Assembly: GCF_002201475.1 (NCBI RefSeq)
Contig: NZ_CP021422.1
Coordinates: forward strand, 1,426,001 to 1,490,000
DNA from: Acutalibacter muris
GTDB taxonomy: Bacteria; Bacillota; Clostridia; Oscillospirales; Acutalibacteraceae
Length of the DNA: 64,000 nt
Direction: 5' to 3'
In this document: positions 35,615-44,012 of the stretch, in pieces
How positions within the stretch are numbered: position 1 is the stretch's first letter
Layout: every line of letters begins with the position of its first letter
Notes under the pieces: model-generated
The model's database searches: none
What the model was told of the DNA's origin: nothing
The model's input: the letters and a program-made list of their open reading frames with translations, nothing else
Position numbers and translations under genes: made by a program

Positions 35615-35995
35615 ATGTTTGTCATCGACTACAAATGCGGCCTGCCTATCTTTGAGCAGATATACCGCAGCGTCATCACCCTGGGGGCTGCCGGGGCCTT
35701 CGGGGACAGCGGCCAGCTGCCGTCGGTCCGGGCCGTGGCAAAGGAGCTGGGCGTGAACCCAAACACGGTCCAGAAGGCCTATTCGATGCTGGAGCGGGAC
35801 GGCCTTATACACTCCCTGCCGGGGAAGGGCTCGTTTCTCTCAAAGCCCCAGGCGGCGATGGATAAGCGCAGGAGTAACGCGCTGGATATGGCGGCTAATG
35901 CCATGAGGGAAGCCATATCCTGCGGCATAACCCGGGAGGAGCTCATAGAGCTGCTTTCAGGCCTGACAGACCCAGAAAAGGAGGGGAATTCATGA
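35615..35995 (+). CDS. GntR-family (YtrA subfamily) repressor
   Basis: 126 residues. The winged helix-turn-helix spans about 12-72 (LPIFEQIYRSV, LPSVRAVAKELGVNPNTVQKAYSMLERDGLI), followed by a short helical tail instead of a ligand domain, which is the YtrA subfamily layout. YtrA proteins regulate ABC transporters often linked to cell-envelope stress or antimicrobial peptides. It overlaps the ATPase gene by four bases and has a promoter with a palindromic operator upstream. Confidence 0.9.
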   Translation: MFVIDYKCGLPIFEQIYRSVITLGAAGAFGDSGQLPSVRAVAKELGVNPNTVQKAYSMLERDGLIHSLPGKGSFLSKPQAAMDKRRSNALDMAANAMREAISCGITREELIELLSGLTDPEKEGNS

Positions 35996-36894
35996 TCAAA
36001 TGCAAACAGCTTACTAAGCGCTTCGGTGAGTTTGCTGCTCTTAACAGCGTGGATCTCAGCGTACAGACCGGCAGCATCTTCGGGCTGGTGGGCTCCAACG
36101 GAGCGGGCAAGTCCACACTGCTGCGCACCCTTGCGGGGGTGTACCGCCCGGACGGTGGAGAGGCCACCGTCAACAGCCAGCAGGTCTTTGAGAACCGGGA
36201 GATAAAGTCAAAGCTCCGCTTTGTGCCGGACGAGTTGAGACTGCCCCGGGGGTGCACGCTGCTCTCTATGGGCAGGCAGCTCTCGGGGCTGTACCCAGCC
36301 TGGGACGAGGCCTGGTTTACGGAACTCTGTATGCGGTTCCCGGTGAACGAGAAGGCCCGCTTCCAGACCTTGAGCAAGGGCAACAAGCGCCAGGCGGGGC
36401 TGATACTGGCCCTGGCAAGCCGCCCGGAGGTGCTTCTCCTGGACGAAATATTCGACGGCCTCGACCCGGTGGTGCGCAAGCTTGTGAAGCAGCTTATCGC
36501 CCAGGAGGTGGCCGACCGGCAGATGACGGTGGTGCTGGCCTCCCATAACCTTCGGGAGATGGAGGATTTCTGCGACACCCTGGCCCTATTGCACAAGGGC
36601 GGGCTGATACTTGAAAAGGAGCTGGACGAGCTCTCCCTGCATTTACAGCGGGTACAGGCAGTGTTTACCCAAGCGCCGCCCATAGAGCAGCTAAAGCAAA
36701 GGCTCTGCATCACGACCTTTGAGCAGACAGGCTCACTTATCACCTTCGTGGCCCGGGGCACCAGGGAGGACGTTTTAAAGACCCTGGACGAGTTCGAACC
36801 TACCTTTAAGGAGACGGTGCCACTGTCTCTTGAGGAGGTATTTATCAGCGAAATGGAGGCGGCTGGTTATGACATTGACAAGATCCTTGGATAA
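35992..36894 (+). CDS. ABC transporter ATP-binding protein
   Basis: 300 residues. Walker A is GSNGAGKST (about 34-42), the signature region reads LSKGNKRQAGLILAL, and Walker B is VLLLDEIFDGLDP, followed by the switch histidine in LASHNLREM. The C-terminal 90 residues are a typical extension of this drug/peptide exporter class. Start overlaps the repressor by four bases (ATGA), and its end overlaps the permease by 26 bases. Confidence 0.93.
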   Translation: MIKCKQLTKRFGEFAALNSVDLSVQTGSIFGLVGSNGAGKSTLLRTLAGVYRPDGGEATVNSQQVFENREIKSKLRFVPDELRLPRGCTLLSMGRQLSGLYPAWDEAWFTELCMRFPVNEKARFQTLSKGNKRQAGLILALASRPEVLLLDEIFDGLDPVVRKLVKQLIAQEVADRQMTVVLASHNLREMEDFCDTLALLHKGGLILEKELDELSLHLQRVQAVFTQAPPIEQLKQRLCITTFEQTGSLITFVARGTREDVLKTLDEFEPTFKETVPLSLEEVFISEMEAAGYDIDKILG

Positions 36895-38782
36895 GCGCGG
36901 CGGCTTTATAGCCGTGTTCCTCTGGCAGCTCCGGCGCGGCCTGCCCGCCGCCCTGCTGTACTGGGCACTGATGGTGGGGCTGACGGTCTGGAATTACATT
37001 TTGGGCCATGGCTACGGAGAGGATAGGTATATCATGGAGGCGGTAATCACCGGCTTCGCTTTCCTTGCGCCTTTTATATACCTGGGCGACTGCTTCTCCC
37101 GGCGGCAGGCGGACTTTATCCACGCCCTGCCTGTTCCCCGGGGACAGATGTACCTGGCGGCGGTGCTGAATGTCTTCTGGCAGATACTGCTGCCCATAAT
37201 ACCCTGCCGGCTGTTTACAGGGTACGCACAGCGTTTGGCACACTTAATGTATATCGAGTACAATATCCGCGATTTTACACTCATAGCCGTGGCCCTGGTG
37301 GGATTTGCGTTTATGATGGCGGCGCTTACAGGCACCTGGCACGGATATATACTGGCGTCCATGGCCCATCTGGTATGCTGGCGGATCATCACTTCTGGCG
37401 GATATTATACAATGTTCACCACCATACCCGTGGCAAACGTCAAACTCCATGAGTTAAGCAGTTTTCTAATGTTTTTTGGCTCGCCCTTTGTCATAACCAG
37501 CCAAAACTTATCCCCGCCCTTCATGATCGCCATATATATCTGGCTGCCCATCTTCGGGGCCCTATGCGCCGCTGCGGGCTATCATCTCTATAAGCGCCGC
37601 CAAAGCGAGTGGGCCGGGAACTTCGGACGGTGCAAGATCTTAGAGCGGGTCCTGCGCACGGAGATGACCCTGGCCGCAGGTGTGGGAGCGCTGAGCGTTA
37701 TGACGGCCACGGCCGTAGGCTTTGAGCTGGGCGGCCTTGGCATCCCGCTTACCCTGGGGTCCATGGTGCTGGCGGTCTTCGGGGCGCACCTGATACTGGA
37801 GCTTGTCTGGCACCGAAAGCTGAAGGCCCTGGGCCGCAGCTCCATGTCCATTATCATTTCCGGGGCGCTGCTGGCGGTGCTGCTGGTGCTGACGGGCACC
37901 GGCATGGGCGTGGAAACAGACATCCCTGAGACGTCGGAGATAGAGCTGGTAGATCTGCAGTTTCTGTACCCGATAAACAACATAGATATGAACGGCCCCT
38001 GGTATCTGGAGGTGCCCGGAGCTTCGCCGGAGAATAAATCCAGTTATCTAAGGGATGGCTTTACCAGCCCCGAGATGCTGGAAAAGGTGCGCAAGCTCCA
38101 TGAGAAGTATTTAGAGCTGGAGCGCGCCGCCCAGTACCCATACCTGCCCGGGCGGGGGGCCTACCGCTTGCAGGAGTATATCTATATCAGCTACTGTATC
38201 AATGACAATGACGGCGATGCCCTGCCGGAATATGAGAGCGTGTCGGTGCTCTATAGAGGCCCGGTGAACTCCAAGACGGAGCCCATCCTTGAGGAGGTCC
38301 GGAACCTTCGCCGGGAGATAATCTCCAGCGATGAGTTTGTAAACAGCCTTGAGCCGATGTGCGCCATAGACGCGGTGTCGTCGCTGGGCTGGGTGGAGCC
38401 GAAAGCGGGCTACTATAGAGTGATGGACTCGGAGGACAAGGCGGAGGTTAAGGACCCCCGCCCGGTAGAGGAGCTGCCAAAAGACTTTCGGGAGCGCCTT
38501 GAGGAGGCCATGCGCGAGGACTTCAAAAACGGCCGCTTCACCACCCAGGATGGTATGCTGGACGCGGACTATCCCATATACCAGCTTGGATACAGCGGCG
38601 AGTTCACCGCCCGGGGCGGCTTTTTCCTGGACCCGGATAGCGGCGAATTTGTCCCGGCGGCGGGCAAGCGGCTGACGCTGGCGGAGTATGAGCGCGGCAG
38701 CCATATGCAGCAGCACAACGCGCTACACGTCACCAAGGAGATGCCCGCGACGTATGGGTATCTTAATGAGGTGTATAAGTGA
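36869..38782 (+). CDS. ABC-2 permease with large extracytoplasmic C-terminal domain
   Basis: 637 residues from ATG 36869, with TGGAGG ahead. About eight hydrophobic segments occupy residues 20-370. After the last (ALLAVLLVLTGTGMGV) a soluble domain of about 260 residues follows that is predicted outside the membrane. It works with the preceding ATPase, and the layout is that of YtrA-regulated transporters for antimicrobial or envelope stress. Cargo unknown. A shared terminator follows. Confidence 0.82.
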   Translation: MTLTRSLDKRGGFIAVFLWQLRRGLPAALLYWALMVGLTVWNYILGHGYGEDRYIMEAVITGFAFLAPFIYLGDCFSRRQADFIHALPVPRGQMYLAAVLNVFWQILLPIIPCRLFTGYAQRLAHLMYIEYNIRDFTLIAVALVGFAFMMAALTGTWHGYILASMAHLVCWRIITSGGYYTMFTTIPVANVKLHELSSFLMFFGSPFVITSQNLSPPFMIAIYIWLPIFGALCAAAGYHLYKRRQSEWAGNFGRCKILERVLRTEMTLAAGVGALSVMTATAVGFELGGLGIPLTLGSMVLAVFGAHLILELVWHRKLKALGRSSMSIIISGALLAVLLVLTGTGMGVETDIPETSEIELVDLQFLYPINNIDMNGPWYLEVPGASPENKSSYLRDGFTSPEMLEKVRKLHEKYLELERAAQYPYLPGRGAYRLQEYIYISYCINDNDGDALPEYESVSVLYRGPVNSKTEPILEEVRNLRREIISSDEFVNSLEPMCAIDAVSSLGWVEPKAGYYRVMDSEDKAEVKDPRPVEELPKDFRERLEEAMREDFKNGRFTTQDGMLDADYPIYQLGYSGEFTARGGFFLDPDSGEFVPAAGKRLTLAEYERGSHMQQHNALHVTKEMPATYGYLNEVYK

Positions 38783-38793
38783 GAGTATAGCGA

Positions 38794-38834
38794 AAAACTG
38801 CCCCCTTCGGCGTTGGCCGGAGGGGGCAGTTTTT
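38794..38834. terminator. bidirectional terminator between permease and prfC
   Basis: AAAAACTGCCCCCTTCGGC pairs with GCCGGAGGGGGCAGTTTTT. The stem is G/C-rich with A-runs on one side and T-runs on the other, so it can end transcripts from both convergent genes. Confidence 0.9.
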
Positions 38835-38840
38835 AAGTTT

Positions 38841-40445
38841 TTAGTTTTCACTGAATTCGGAAAGCAGCAATCCCTCATTCCTCTCCAGCGCCCAGTTGAT
38901 GCTCCACTGATTGGAGAACAGCAGAAGATACCGCCCCTTAAGGTCCTGCACCTTTTTGGTATCAGAGGTCAGGTTAAGCTTTCTAAGCGCTGCCTCGTCC
39001 AGCCCCTCGTTGTCTATCCAGCGTATGAAGGAGTAGGGGAGGGTCTGCATATGGACCTCCACGTTATACTCGTTCTCCATGCGGTACTGGAACACGTCGA
39101 ACTGTAAGCTGCCCACAACGCCCACGATGATCTCCTCCATGCCGGAGTTTATCTCCTGGAAGATCTGGATAGCGCCCTCCTGGGCGATCTGGTTTGCGCC
39201 CTTGACGAACTGCTTGCGCTTCATGGTGTCCTTCTGCCGCACAAGGCTGAAGAGCTCCGGCGCGAAGGTGGGTATGCCCTGGAATTTTAGCTTCTTCCCC
39301 GGCGCGCACAGGGTGTCGCCTATGGAGAACACTCCAGGGTCGAATACGCCGATGATGTCCCCGGCATAGGCCTCGTCGATTATCTCACGGCTCTGTGCCA
39401 TAAGCTGCTGGGGCTGGCTCAGCTTCATGCGCCGCCCGCCCTGGACGTGCTCGACCTCCATGCCCTTCTCGAACTTGCCGCTGCATATGCGTATAAAGGC
39501 TATGCGGTCCCGGTGGGCCTTGTTCATGTTGGCCTGTATCTTAAAGACGAAGGCGGAGAAATCCTCTGCAAAGGGGTCGACAGTCCTCCCCTCGGCCTGG
39601 CGCGAGAGGGGCGGGGGCGTGAGCTTTAAAAACTGCTCCAGAAAGGGCTCCACCCCGAAGTTCGTCAGCGCCGACCCGAAGAACACCGGCGAGAGCTTTC
39701 CGTGGCGCACCCGTTCCAGGTCGAACTCGTAGCCCGCCCCGTCCAGGAGCTCCACGTCGTCTTTAAGGGCATCATAAAGATATTCGCCAATGGCCCCGGG
39801 CAGCGCCGGGTCGTCCAGAGAGAAGTCCTGCTCCTGGACCTCCCGGCGGCCCGCGCCGCTCTCCTCGGGAATAAATCTCAGCACCTTGTCCTTCTCCCGG
39901 TCATAGACCCCCTTAAAGTCCACCCCGGAGCCTATGGGCCAGTTCATGGGATAGGTGCCTATGCCCAGTTCCTTCTCTATCTCGTCCAAGAGGTCATAGG
40001 GGCTGCGTGAGTCCCGGTCCATCTTGTTTATGAAGGTGAAGATGGGTATGTCCCGCAGGACGCAGACCTTAAAGAGCTTTCTGGTCTGGGCCTCCACGCC
40101 CTTGCCCGCATCTATGACCATCACGGCGGAGTCCGCCGCCATCAGGGTGCGGTAGGTGTCCTCTGAGAAGTCCTGATGGCCGGGGGTGTCCAGGATATTT
40201 ATGCAGAAGCCGTCATACTGGAACTGCATTACGGAGGAGGTGACGGATATGCCGCGCTGCTTCTCTATCTCCATCCAGTCGGACACGGCGTGGCGGGAGT
40301 TGCGCTTGCCCTTGACCATTCCCGCCAGGGCGATGGCCCCGCCGTAGAGCAGGAATTTTTCCGTAAGGGTGGTTTTGCCCGCGTCCGGGTGGGAGATTAT
40401 GGCAAAGGTGCGGCGCTTTTCTATTTCGGCTCTATTATCAGGCAT
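38841..40445 (-). CDS. prfC: peptide chain release factor 3
   Basis: 534 residues. The GTPase P-loop is SHPDAGKTT (18-26), followed by the switch region with RGISVTSSVMQF, DTPGHQDFSEDTYR and INKMDRD; EF-G-like domains II and III complete the normal RF3 length. It recycles RF1/RF2 from the ribosome after termination. It stands alone on the minus strand. Confidence 0.97.
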   Translation of the reverse strand: MPDNRAEIEKRRTFAIISHPDAGKTTLTEKFLLYGGAIALAGMVKGKRNSRHAVSDWMEIEKQRGISVTSSVMQFQYDGFCINILDTPGHQDFSEDTYRTLMAADSAVMVIDAGKGVEAQTRKLFKVCVLRDIPIFTFINKMDRDSRSPYDLLDEIEKELGIGTYPMNWPIGSGVDFKGVYDREKDKVLRFIPEESGAGRREVQEQDFSLDDPALPGAIGEYLYDALKDDVELLDGAGYEFDLERVRHGKLSPVFFGSALTNFGVEPFLEQFLKLTPPPLSRQAEGRTVDPFAEDFSAFVFKIQANMNKAHRDRIAFIRICSGKFEKGMEVEHVQGGRRMKLSQPQQLMAQSREIIDEAYAGDIIGVFDPGVFSIGDTLCAPGKKLKFQGIPTFAPELFSLVRQKDTMKRKQFVKGANQIAQEGAIQIFQEINSGMEEIIVGVVGSLQFDVFQYRMENEYNVEVHMQTLPYSFIRWIDNEGLDEAALRKLNLTSDTKKVQDLKGRYLLLFSNQWSINWALERNEGLLLSEFSEN

Positions 40446-40665
40446 GATATACTCTCCATTCTATTTCAAATAATATAATAATTATAGTAACTCAATAACT
40501 ACATGGGTAGCACCTCTTATACCAGTATCTGACATATTATAGCCCAAAACCCGCCCGGTTGCAAGCTTTTTCCGGCTTGGGCGGCGCTTGGGCCAAAGTT
40601 TGACAGTTTTCCCGGGCAAGGCATGGTATTTTACTATAAAATATTCCCAGAGAGGAGAAGTATGT
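40446..40665. other. intergenic region upstream of prfC and the exported-protein gene
   Basis: 220 bases between divergent genes. A TTGACA at about 40599 lies ahead of the plus-strand gene, but no -10 stands at the right distance; TATTTT and TATAAA follow further on. The minus-strand side is A/T-rich with several TATAAT-like sequences. I cannot fix either promoter. Confidence 0.35.
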
Positions 40666-41370
40666 ATGCAGGCAAACATCAAGCGATTTATAAGGCTTCT
40701 GCCACTGGCGGCGTGTGCGGCGCTCCTATACATATCCCCCAAAAGCTCCGCCATGGACGCGGTGTGGCTGGAGGAGACCCTGTTCCTGGGCGAGGCGGTG
40801 CCCCTTCGGGTGAACGGTATCCCCTTGGAGGAGCAGGCGGCAAGGGCCTTCGGGGACGAGCCCGGAGAGATAGAGTGCTGGTGGATAAGCCCGGAGGGTC
40901 AGAGAAACCTGGAGGAGCTTGCCGGGGAAAGGCCCCGCCAGGACACGGACTACCACATCTCCGCCGTGCTCCACAGGGAGGACGGCAGGGACGCCTGGCT
41001 GGAGCTCATATACCGCGTGCGGGTAAAGAGCGGGACTATCCGTGTCCGGGCAGAGGGCCCCTGTGTGGAGACCGGCACGGTGCTCCTTGAGCTTCAGGGC
41101 AGGGGGCTGAGTATGTATGCCGAGGCCCGGCCGGACCCGGACCCCCAGGGCGGGCCGCCCTGTCTTTTGGCCGAATTCACCGGCCTGCCTTTTGGTACCT
41201 ATACTGTCACCGCCGTGGGGCAGGAGGAGCAGGAGGTCTGTCGCCTTGGACTTTGTGAGGAGAACGACACCGTCGACCCCTCCCGCAGCGGCGAGACCCT
41301 GCGCTTCACCCTGGGCGGCTCCCCCAACATCGCGGCGGGCGGCAGCTTCAGATTGGGGGCGGACGTATGA
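40666..41370 (+). CDS. exported protein of unknown function
   Basis: 234 residues from ATG 40666, with AGAGGAGAAG upstream. The N-terminus (KRFIRLLPLAACAALLYI) is a signal peptide or anchor, with SSAMDA as a possible cleavage site. The rest is acidic, with beta-rich segments (about 150-205) resembling a fibronectin- or Cna-like sandwich (LLAEFTGLPFGTYTVTAVG). It overlaps the next exported-protein gene by four bases, and both precede the spoIIIA operon. I do not recognise the family. Confidence 0.6.
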   Translation: MQANIKRFIRLLPLAACAALLYISPKSSAMDAVWLEETLFLGEAVPLRVNGIPLEEQAARAFGDEPGEIECWWISPEGQRNLEELAGERPRQDTDYHISAVLHREDGRDAWLELIYRVRVKSGTIRVRAEGPCVETGTVLLELQGRGLSMYAEARPDPDPQGGPPCLLAEFTGLPFGTYTVTAVGQEEQEVCRLGLCEENDTVDPSRSGETLRFTLGGSPNIAAGGSFRLGADV

Positions 41371-41930
41371 GGACCGGGAAATGGCTCACAGCCATAGCGC
41401 TGGCCCTGCTGGCCGGAGTGTGGGGGCTCTGCTCCACCCTTGGCCCCAGTCAGGAGCCTGCCGCTATACAAGCGGTGGCAGTAGGCTCGGAGGACGGCGA
41501 AGCCGCGCCCGTACTGCGGCCGGGGGAATGTACCGATTCAAGCCTGAGCTTTAGGAACCAGAGCCTGGCCGGCTGCAAGCTGCGGGTCAGGGTATGCGTC
41601 CCGTCGGTGGAGGGCGAGCCGGTGCTTGAGGCAGGGCACATGACCCCGGGGGGATTTGTGAGTTCTGGCGGCTTTACGGAGGACAGCGGGGAATACTGGA
41701 CAGCCAAGGGCGCATACCTATACTATAAAAACAGCCGGACCGGAGATTTTCTGCCCCCGGGCAAGGAGACCCCGCCTCTTTATACGGCGGTGCGCCTAAA
41801 CCCCCTTATCGGCCAGGAGGCTTTGACAGCGCTGAGGGACATCAGCCCCCAGCAGCAGCTGTATGTGCTTGCCCAGGCCCGGGACGAGGGGGAGGGCCCC
41901 TGGCAGGAGACGGTAGTAGACGCGTTTTAA
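41367..41930 (+). CDS. exported TasA/camelysin-like (SipW-dependent type) protein
   Basis: 187 residues with an N-terminal helix (WLTAIALALLAGVWGL) as signal peptide. The pattern PGECTDSSLSFRNQSLAGCKLRVRV, then WTAKGAYLYYKN with LPPGKETPPLYTAVRL, matches the layout of SipW-dependent, TasA-like coat/fibre proteins (proline-glycine turn, paired Tyr, second PG-x-x-T turn). This is motif-level evidence. It is translationally coupled to the preceding exported protein. No SipW peptidase is nearby. Confidence 0.5.
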   Translation: MRTGKWLTAIALALLAGVWGLCSTLGPSQEPAAIQAVAVGSEDGEAAPVLRPGECTDSSLSFRNQSLAGCKLRVRVCVPSVEGEPVLEAGHMTPGGFVSSGGFTEDSGEYWTAKGAYLYYKNSRTGDFLPPGKETPPLYTAVRLNPLIGQEALTALRDISPQQQLYVLAQARDEGEGPWQETVVDAF

Positions 41931-41969
41931 ACCGCGTCAAATGCTCCTCTCCGGCATAAGGGGGAGGGT

Positions 41970-42071
41970 GTGGGATTCTTTTATATGCTTTGGGGCTTTG
42001 TGGCCGTCGCTGTAATTGCGTCGGCGGGGCTTGCGGTCTTTGTGGACTGGTATCGCCGCAAAAAGAAATGA
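41970..42071 (+). CDS. possible small membrane protein
   Basis: From GTG 41970, or ATG 41985, a frame encodes a short product ending MLWGFVAVAVIASAGLAVFVDWYRRKKK: one transmembrane helix with a positively charged C-terminus, the usual shape of small sporulation or envelope proteins. A GGGGGAGGG run at 41961-41968 is too close to the GTG and rather far from the ATG, so the start is unsure. A terminator follows. Confidence 0.4.
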   Translation: MGFFYMLWGFVAVAVIASAGLAVFVDWYRRKKK

Positions 42072-42092
42072 CATAGTAAAGCTGATACATGG

Positions 42093-42129
42093 CAGGCTCC
42101 TGCTTTTGGCGGGGCCTGTTCTATTTTTT
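42093..42129 (+). terminator. terminator before the spoIIIA operon
   Basis: CAGGCTCC (42093-42100) pairs with GGGGCCTG (42111-42118) with one G-T, followed by TTCTATTTTTT. It separates the exported-protein genes from spoIIIA. Confidence 0.65.
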
Positions 42130-42147
42130 CCTCCTGCCCCATACATA
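42120..42147 (+). promoter_or_regulatory. possible sigma-E-type promoter of spoIIIA
   Basis: CATACATA (42140-42147) resembles the sigma-E -10 consensus, with TCTATTT (42120-42126) about 13 bases upstream as a weak -35. spoIIIA is a sigma-E mother-cell operon in Bacillus. Position 40 bases ahead of spoIIIAA fits; the -35 overlaps the terminator tail. Confidence 0.5.
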
Positions 42148-42185
42148 TGGACTAGTTATATAAAACGAGAAAGCGGGTATCACGA

Positions 42186-43109
42186 ATGAAAGCATTTGAC
42201 CGTATTGCCAGTCATATACCCCTTTATAGGGACGACCTTCTGGCGCTGTCGGACCGAATAAAAGCCCAGGCCCAGGACCTCCGTTTCAAGGCCGGACAGC
42301 CTATATCCGTCTGCGGCCGGGAGGGGGCCTTTTTCCTGAAGCGGGGCGGAGCGGACAGAGCTCCGTCTCCCGGCCTGCTGTCTGTAAGCGCTGCTGAGCT
42401 TCAGGAGCTGTTCTTCCATATCTGCGGCCAGTCCGTGTTCAGCCACGAGGAGGAGATACGGGAGGGCTATGTCCAGGTGGACGGGCTGTGCAGGGCCGGG
42501 GTCTGTGGGACGGCGGTGCTGGAGGGGAGCAGGGTCAAGGCCCTGCGGGACATCACCTCCATAGTGTTCCGCATACCCCGGGACAGCCCCGGCTGTGGGG
42601 ACAGGCTTTTTCTCTCCGGCGTGGATTTCAGAGACGGGGTCCTCATTGCCGGGGAGCCCGGCAGCGGCAAGACCACAATTTTGCGGGATATTGCCCGCTC
42701 CCTCTCCATGGGCCGCTTCGGGCCGGGTAGACGCGTGGCGGTGCTGGACAGCCGGGGGGAACTCTCGGCCTTTGACCTGGGACCCCTGGCGGACGTGCTG
42801 AAAAACTGCCCGAAAGCGGCGGGCTTTGAAATGGCCGTCAGGAGCCTGTCCCCGGAGATCCTCCTCTGTGATGAGCTGGCCCCGGGCGACATCGATGCGG
42901 TGAAAAGCGCGGCCCGGGCGGGGGTTGGGCTTATAGCTACTGTGCACAGCGGCAAAAATCCACGCGGGCGTTATATCTGTCAGGAGCTGCTCTCCACCGG
43001 GGCCTTCGGCACGCTTGTCACCCTAAGGGGCCGCGAGAGCCCCTGTGAGACGGCGGCGGTGGAGATCATAGGGAATGCCCTGCCAGTGGAGAGCCGTGCG
43101 GGAGAATGA
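42186..43109 (+). CDS. spoIIIAA: stage III sporulation protein AA (ATPase)
   Basis: 307 residues. The Walker A is GEPGSGKTTILRDIAR near 155, and VAVLDSRGE and ILLCDELAPGDID supply the Walker B region. SpoIIIAA is the cytoplasmic ATPase of the mother-cell-forespore channel, related to secretion ATPases. First gene of a contiguous eight-gene operon. Its stop overlaps spoIIIAB by four bases. Confidence 0.95.
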   Translation: MKAFDRIASHIPLYRDDLLALSDRIKAQAQDLRFKAGQPISVCGREGAFFLKRGGADRAPSPGLLSVSAAELQELFFHICGQSVFSHEEEIREGYVQVDGLCRAGVCGTAVLEGSRVKALRDITSIVFRIPRDSPGCGDRLFLSGVDFRDGVLIAGEPGSGKTTILRDIARSLSMGRFGPGRRVAVLDSRGELSAFDLGPLADVLKNCPKAAGFEMAVRSLSPEILLCDELAPGDIDAVKSAARAGVGLIATVHSGKNPRGRYICQELLSTGAFGTLVTLRGRESPCETAAVEIIGNALPVESRAGE

Positions 43110-43582
43110 GACTGGCAGGTTCTGTACTGTTGATATCAGCCGGAGTTATCTGGGGCATTGGGCGCTCATGGGAGCTGCATACGCGGGTGGGCCTCTTGAC
43201 ACAGCTTGAGGCGCTTATGCAATGGCTCATGACGGAGATACCCTATTCCGCCCGCCCGCTTCCGGAGCTGATAAGGGCCAGCAACAGCCCCTTCTGCCGG
43301 GAGGCGGCAGAGGAGCCCGGGTTCTGTACGGACCCCTGCGGCGCGCTGGCTGGGGCGGGGGCAAGGCTCCTGCGGGTCCAAAAGGACAGGGAACTGTTCC
43401 GGGACTTTGCCGCCGGTCTTGGGGCCAGCGGCACCGAGGGGCAGCTGGGACATCTGCGGCTGTGCATGGCCCGGGCCCGGCAGCACCTTACAGAGGCCCG
43501 GGAGGCCCAAAGGGAGCGTTCGCGGCTTTATATAGGGCTGGGGGTGCTCTTTGGGCTGGGGGCGTGGGTGCTCCTAATATAA
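43106..43582 (+). CDS. spoIIIAB: stage III sporulation protein AB
   Basis: 158 residues with an N-terminal membrane helix (LAGSVLLISAGVIWGIG) and a C-terminal one (LYIGLGVLFGLGAWVLLI) flanking a helical domain (LTQLEALMQWLMTEI). This is the SpoIIIAB layout, similar to type II secretion F-domain proteins. Gene order confirms it. Part of the feeding-tube complex in the mother-cell membrane. Confidence 0.9.
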   Translation: MRLAGSVLLISAGVIWGIGRSWELHTRVGLLTQLEALMQWLMTEIPYSARPLPELIRASNSPFCREAAEEPGFCTDPCGALAGAGARLLRVQKDRELFRDFAAGLGASGTEGQLGHLRLCMARARQHLTEAREAQRERSRLYIGLGVLFGLGAWVLLI

Positions 43583-43602
43583 GACACGGGAGGCCGAAAG
43601 CA

Positions 43603-43797
43603 ATGGAAGTGGAGCTCATCTTCAAGATAGCCGCCATAGGCATAATCGTGGCGGTCTTAAACCAGCTGCTTATCCGCTCGGGTAGGGAGGAGCAGGCCCT
43701 TATGACCACGCTGGCGGGGCTTATCGTGGTGCTGATGATGATAATAAACGAGATAGACGCCCTGTTCCAGGCCATCAAGACCACCTTCCAGCTATGA
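43603..43797 (+). CDS. spoIIIAC: stage III sporulation protein AC
   Basis: 64 residues from ATG 43603, with GGGAGGCC upstream. It has two hydrophobic helices (IFKIAAIGIIVAVLNQLLI and LAGLIVVLMMIINEIDALF), matching SpoIIIAC (about 65-68 residues). The longer frame that reads into it from 43222 is a shadow of spoIIIAB. The stop overlaps the next start (ATGA). Confidence 0.9.
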   Translation: MEVELIFKIAAIGIIVAVLNQLLIRSGREEQALMTTLAGLIVVLMMIINEIDALFQAIKTTFQL

Positions 43798-44012
43798 ATA
43801 TGGAGGGAATTTTTGAGCTTTGTATGTCGGTAATGCTGAAGGCCGTGGGACTGACGGTGGTGGGAGAGCTTGCCGTCCGGCTGTGCAAGGACGCGGGGGA
43901 GAGCGCCCTGGCCTATGCTGTACAGCTGGGAACGCGGGCAGCGGTGCTGGGGGCGGCAATGCCGGTTCTCTCGAAGCTGTTTGAATTTCTGGGAGAGATC
44001 ATGAGCCTATGA
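43794..44012 (+). CDS. spoIIIAD: stage III sporulation protein AD, short form
   Basis: 72 residues. The content LKAVGLTVVGELAVRLCKDAGESALA matches the C-terminal half of SpoIIIAD, including the conserved Lys-Asp-Ala-Gly. The usual SpoIIIAD is about 130 residues and its N-terminal half, itself SpoIIIAC-like, is missing here. Upstream frame is occupied by spoIIIAC, so this is not a mis-called start. It overlaps both neighbours by four bases, as expected for an intact operon. Confidence 0.82.
   Translation: MNMEGIFELCMSVMLKAVGLTVVGELAVRLCKDAGESALAYAVQLGTRAAVLGAAMPVLSKLFEFLGEIMSL

Noticed and set aside
43222..43797. 191-residue protein covering spoIIIAB and spoIIIAC
   Set aside because: The front is a shifted reading of spoIIIAB; only the end, from ATG 43603, is a gene (spoIIIAC).
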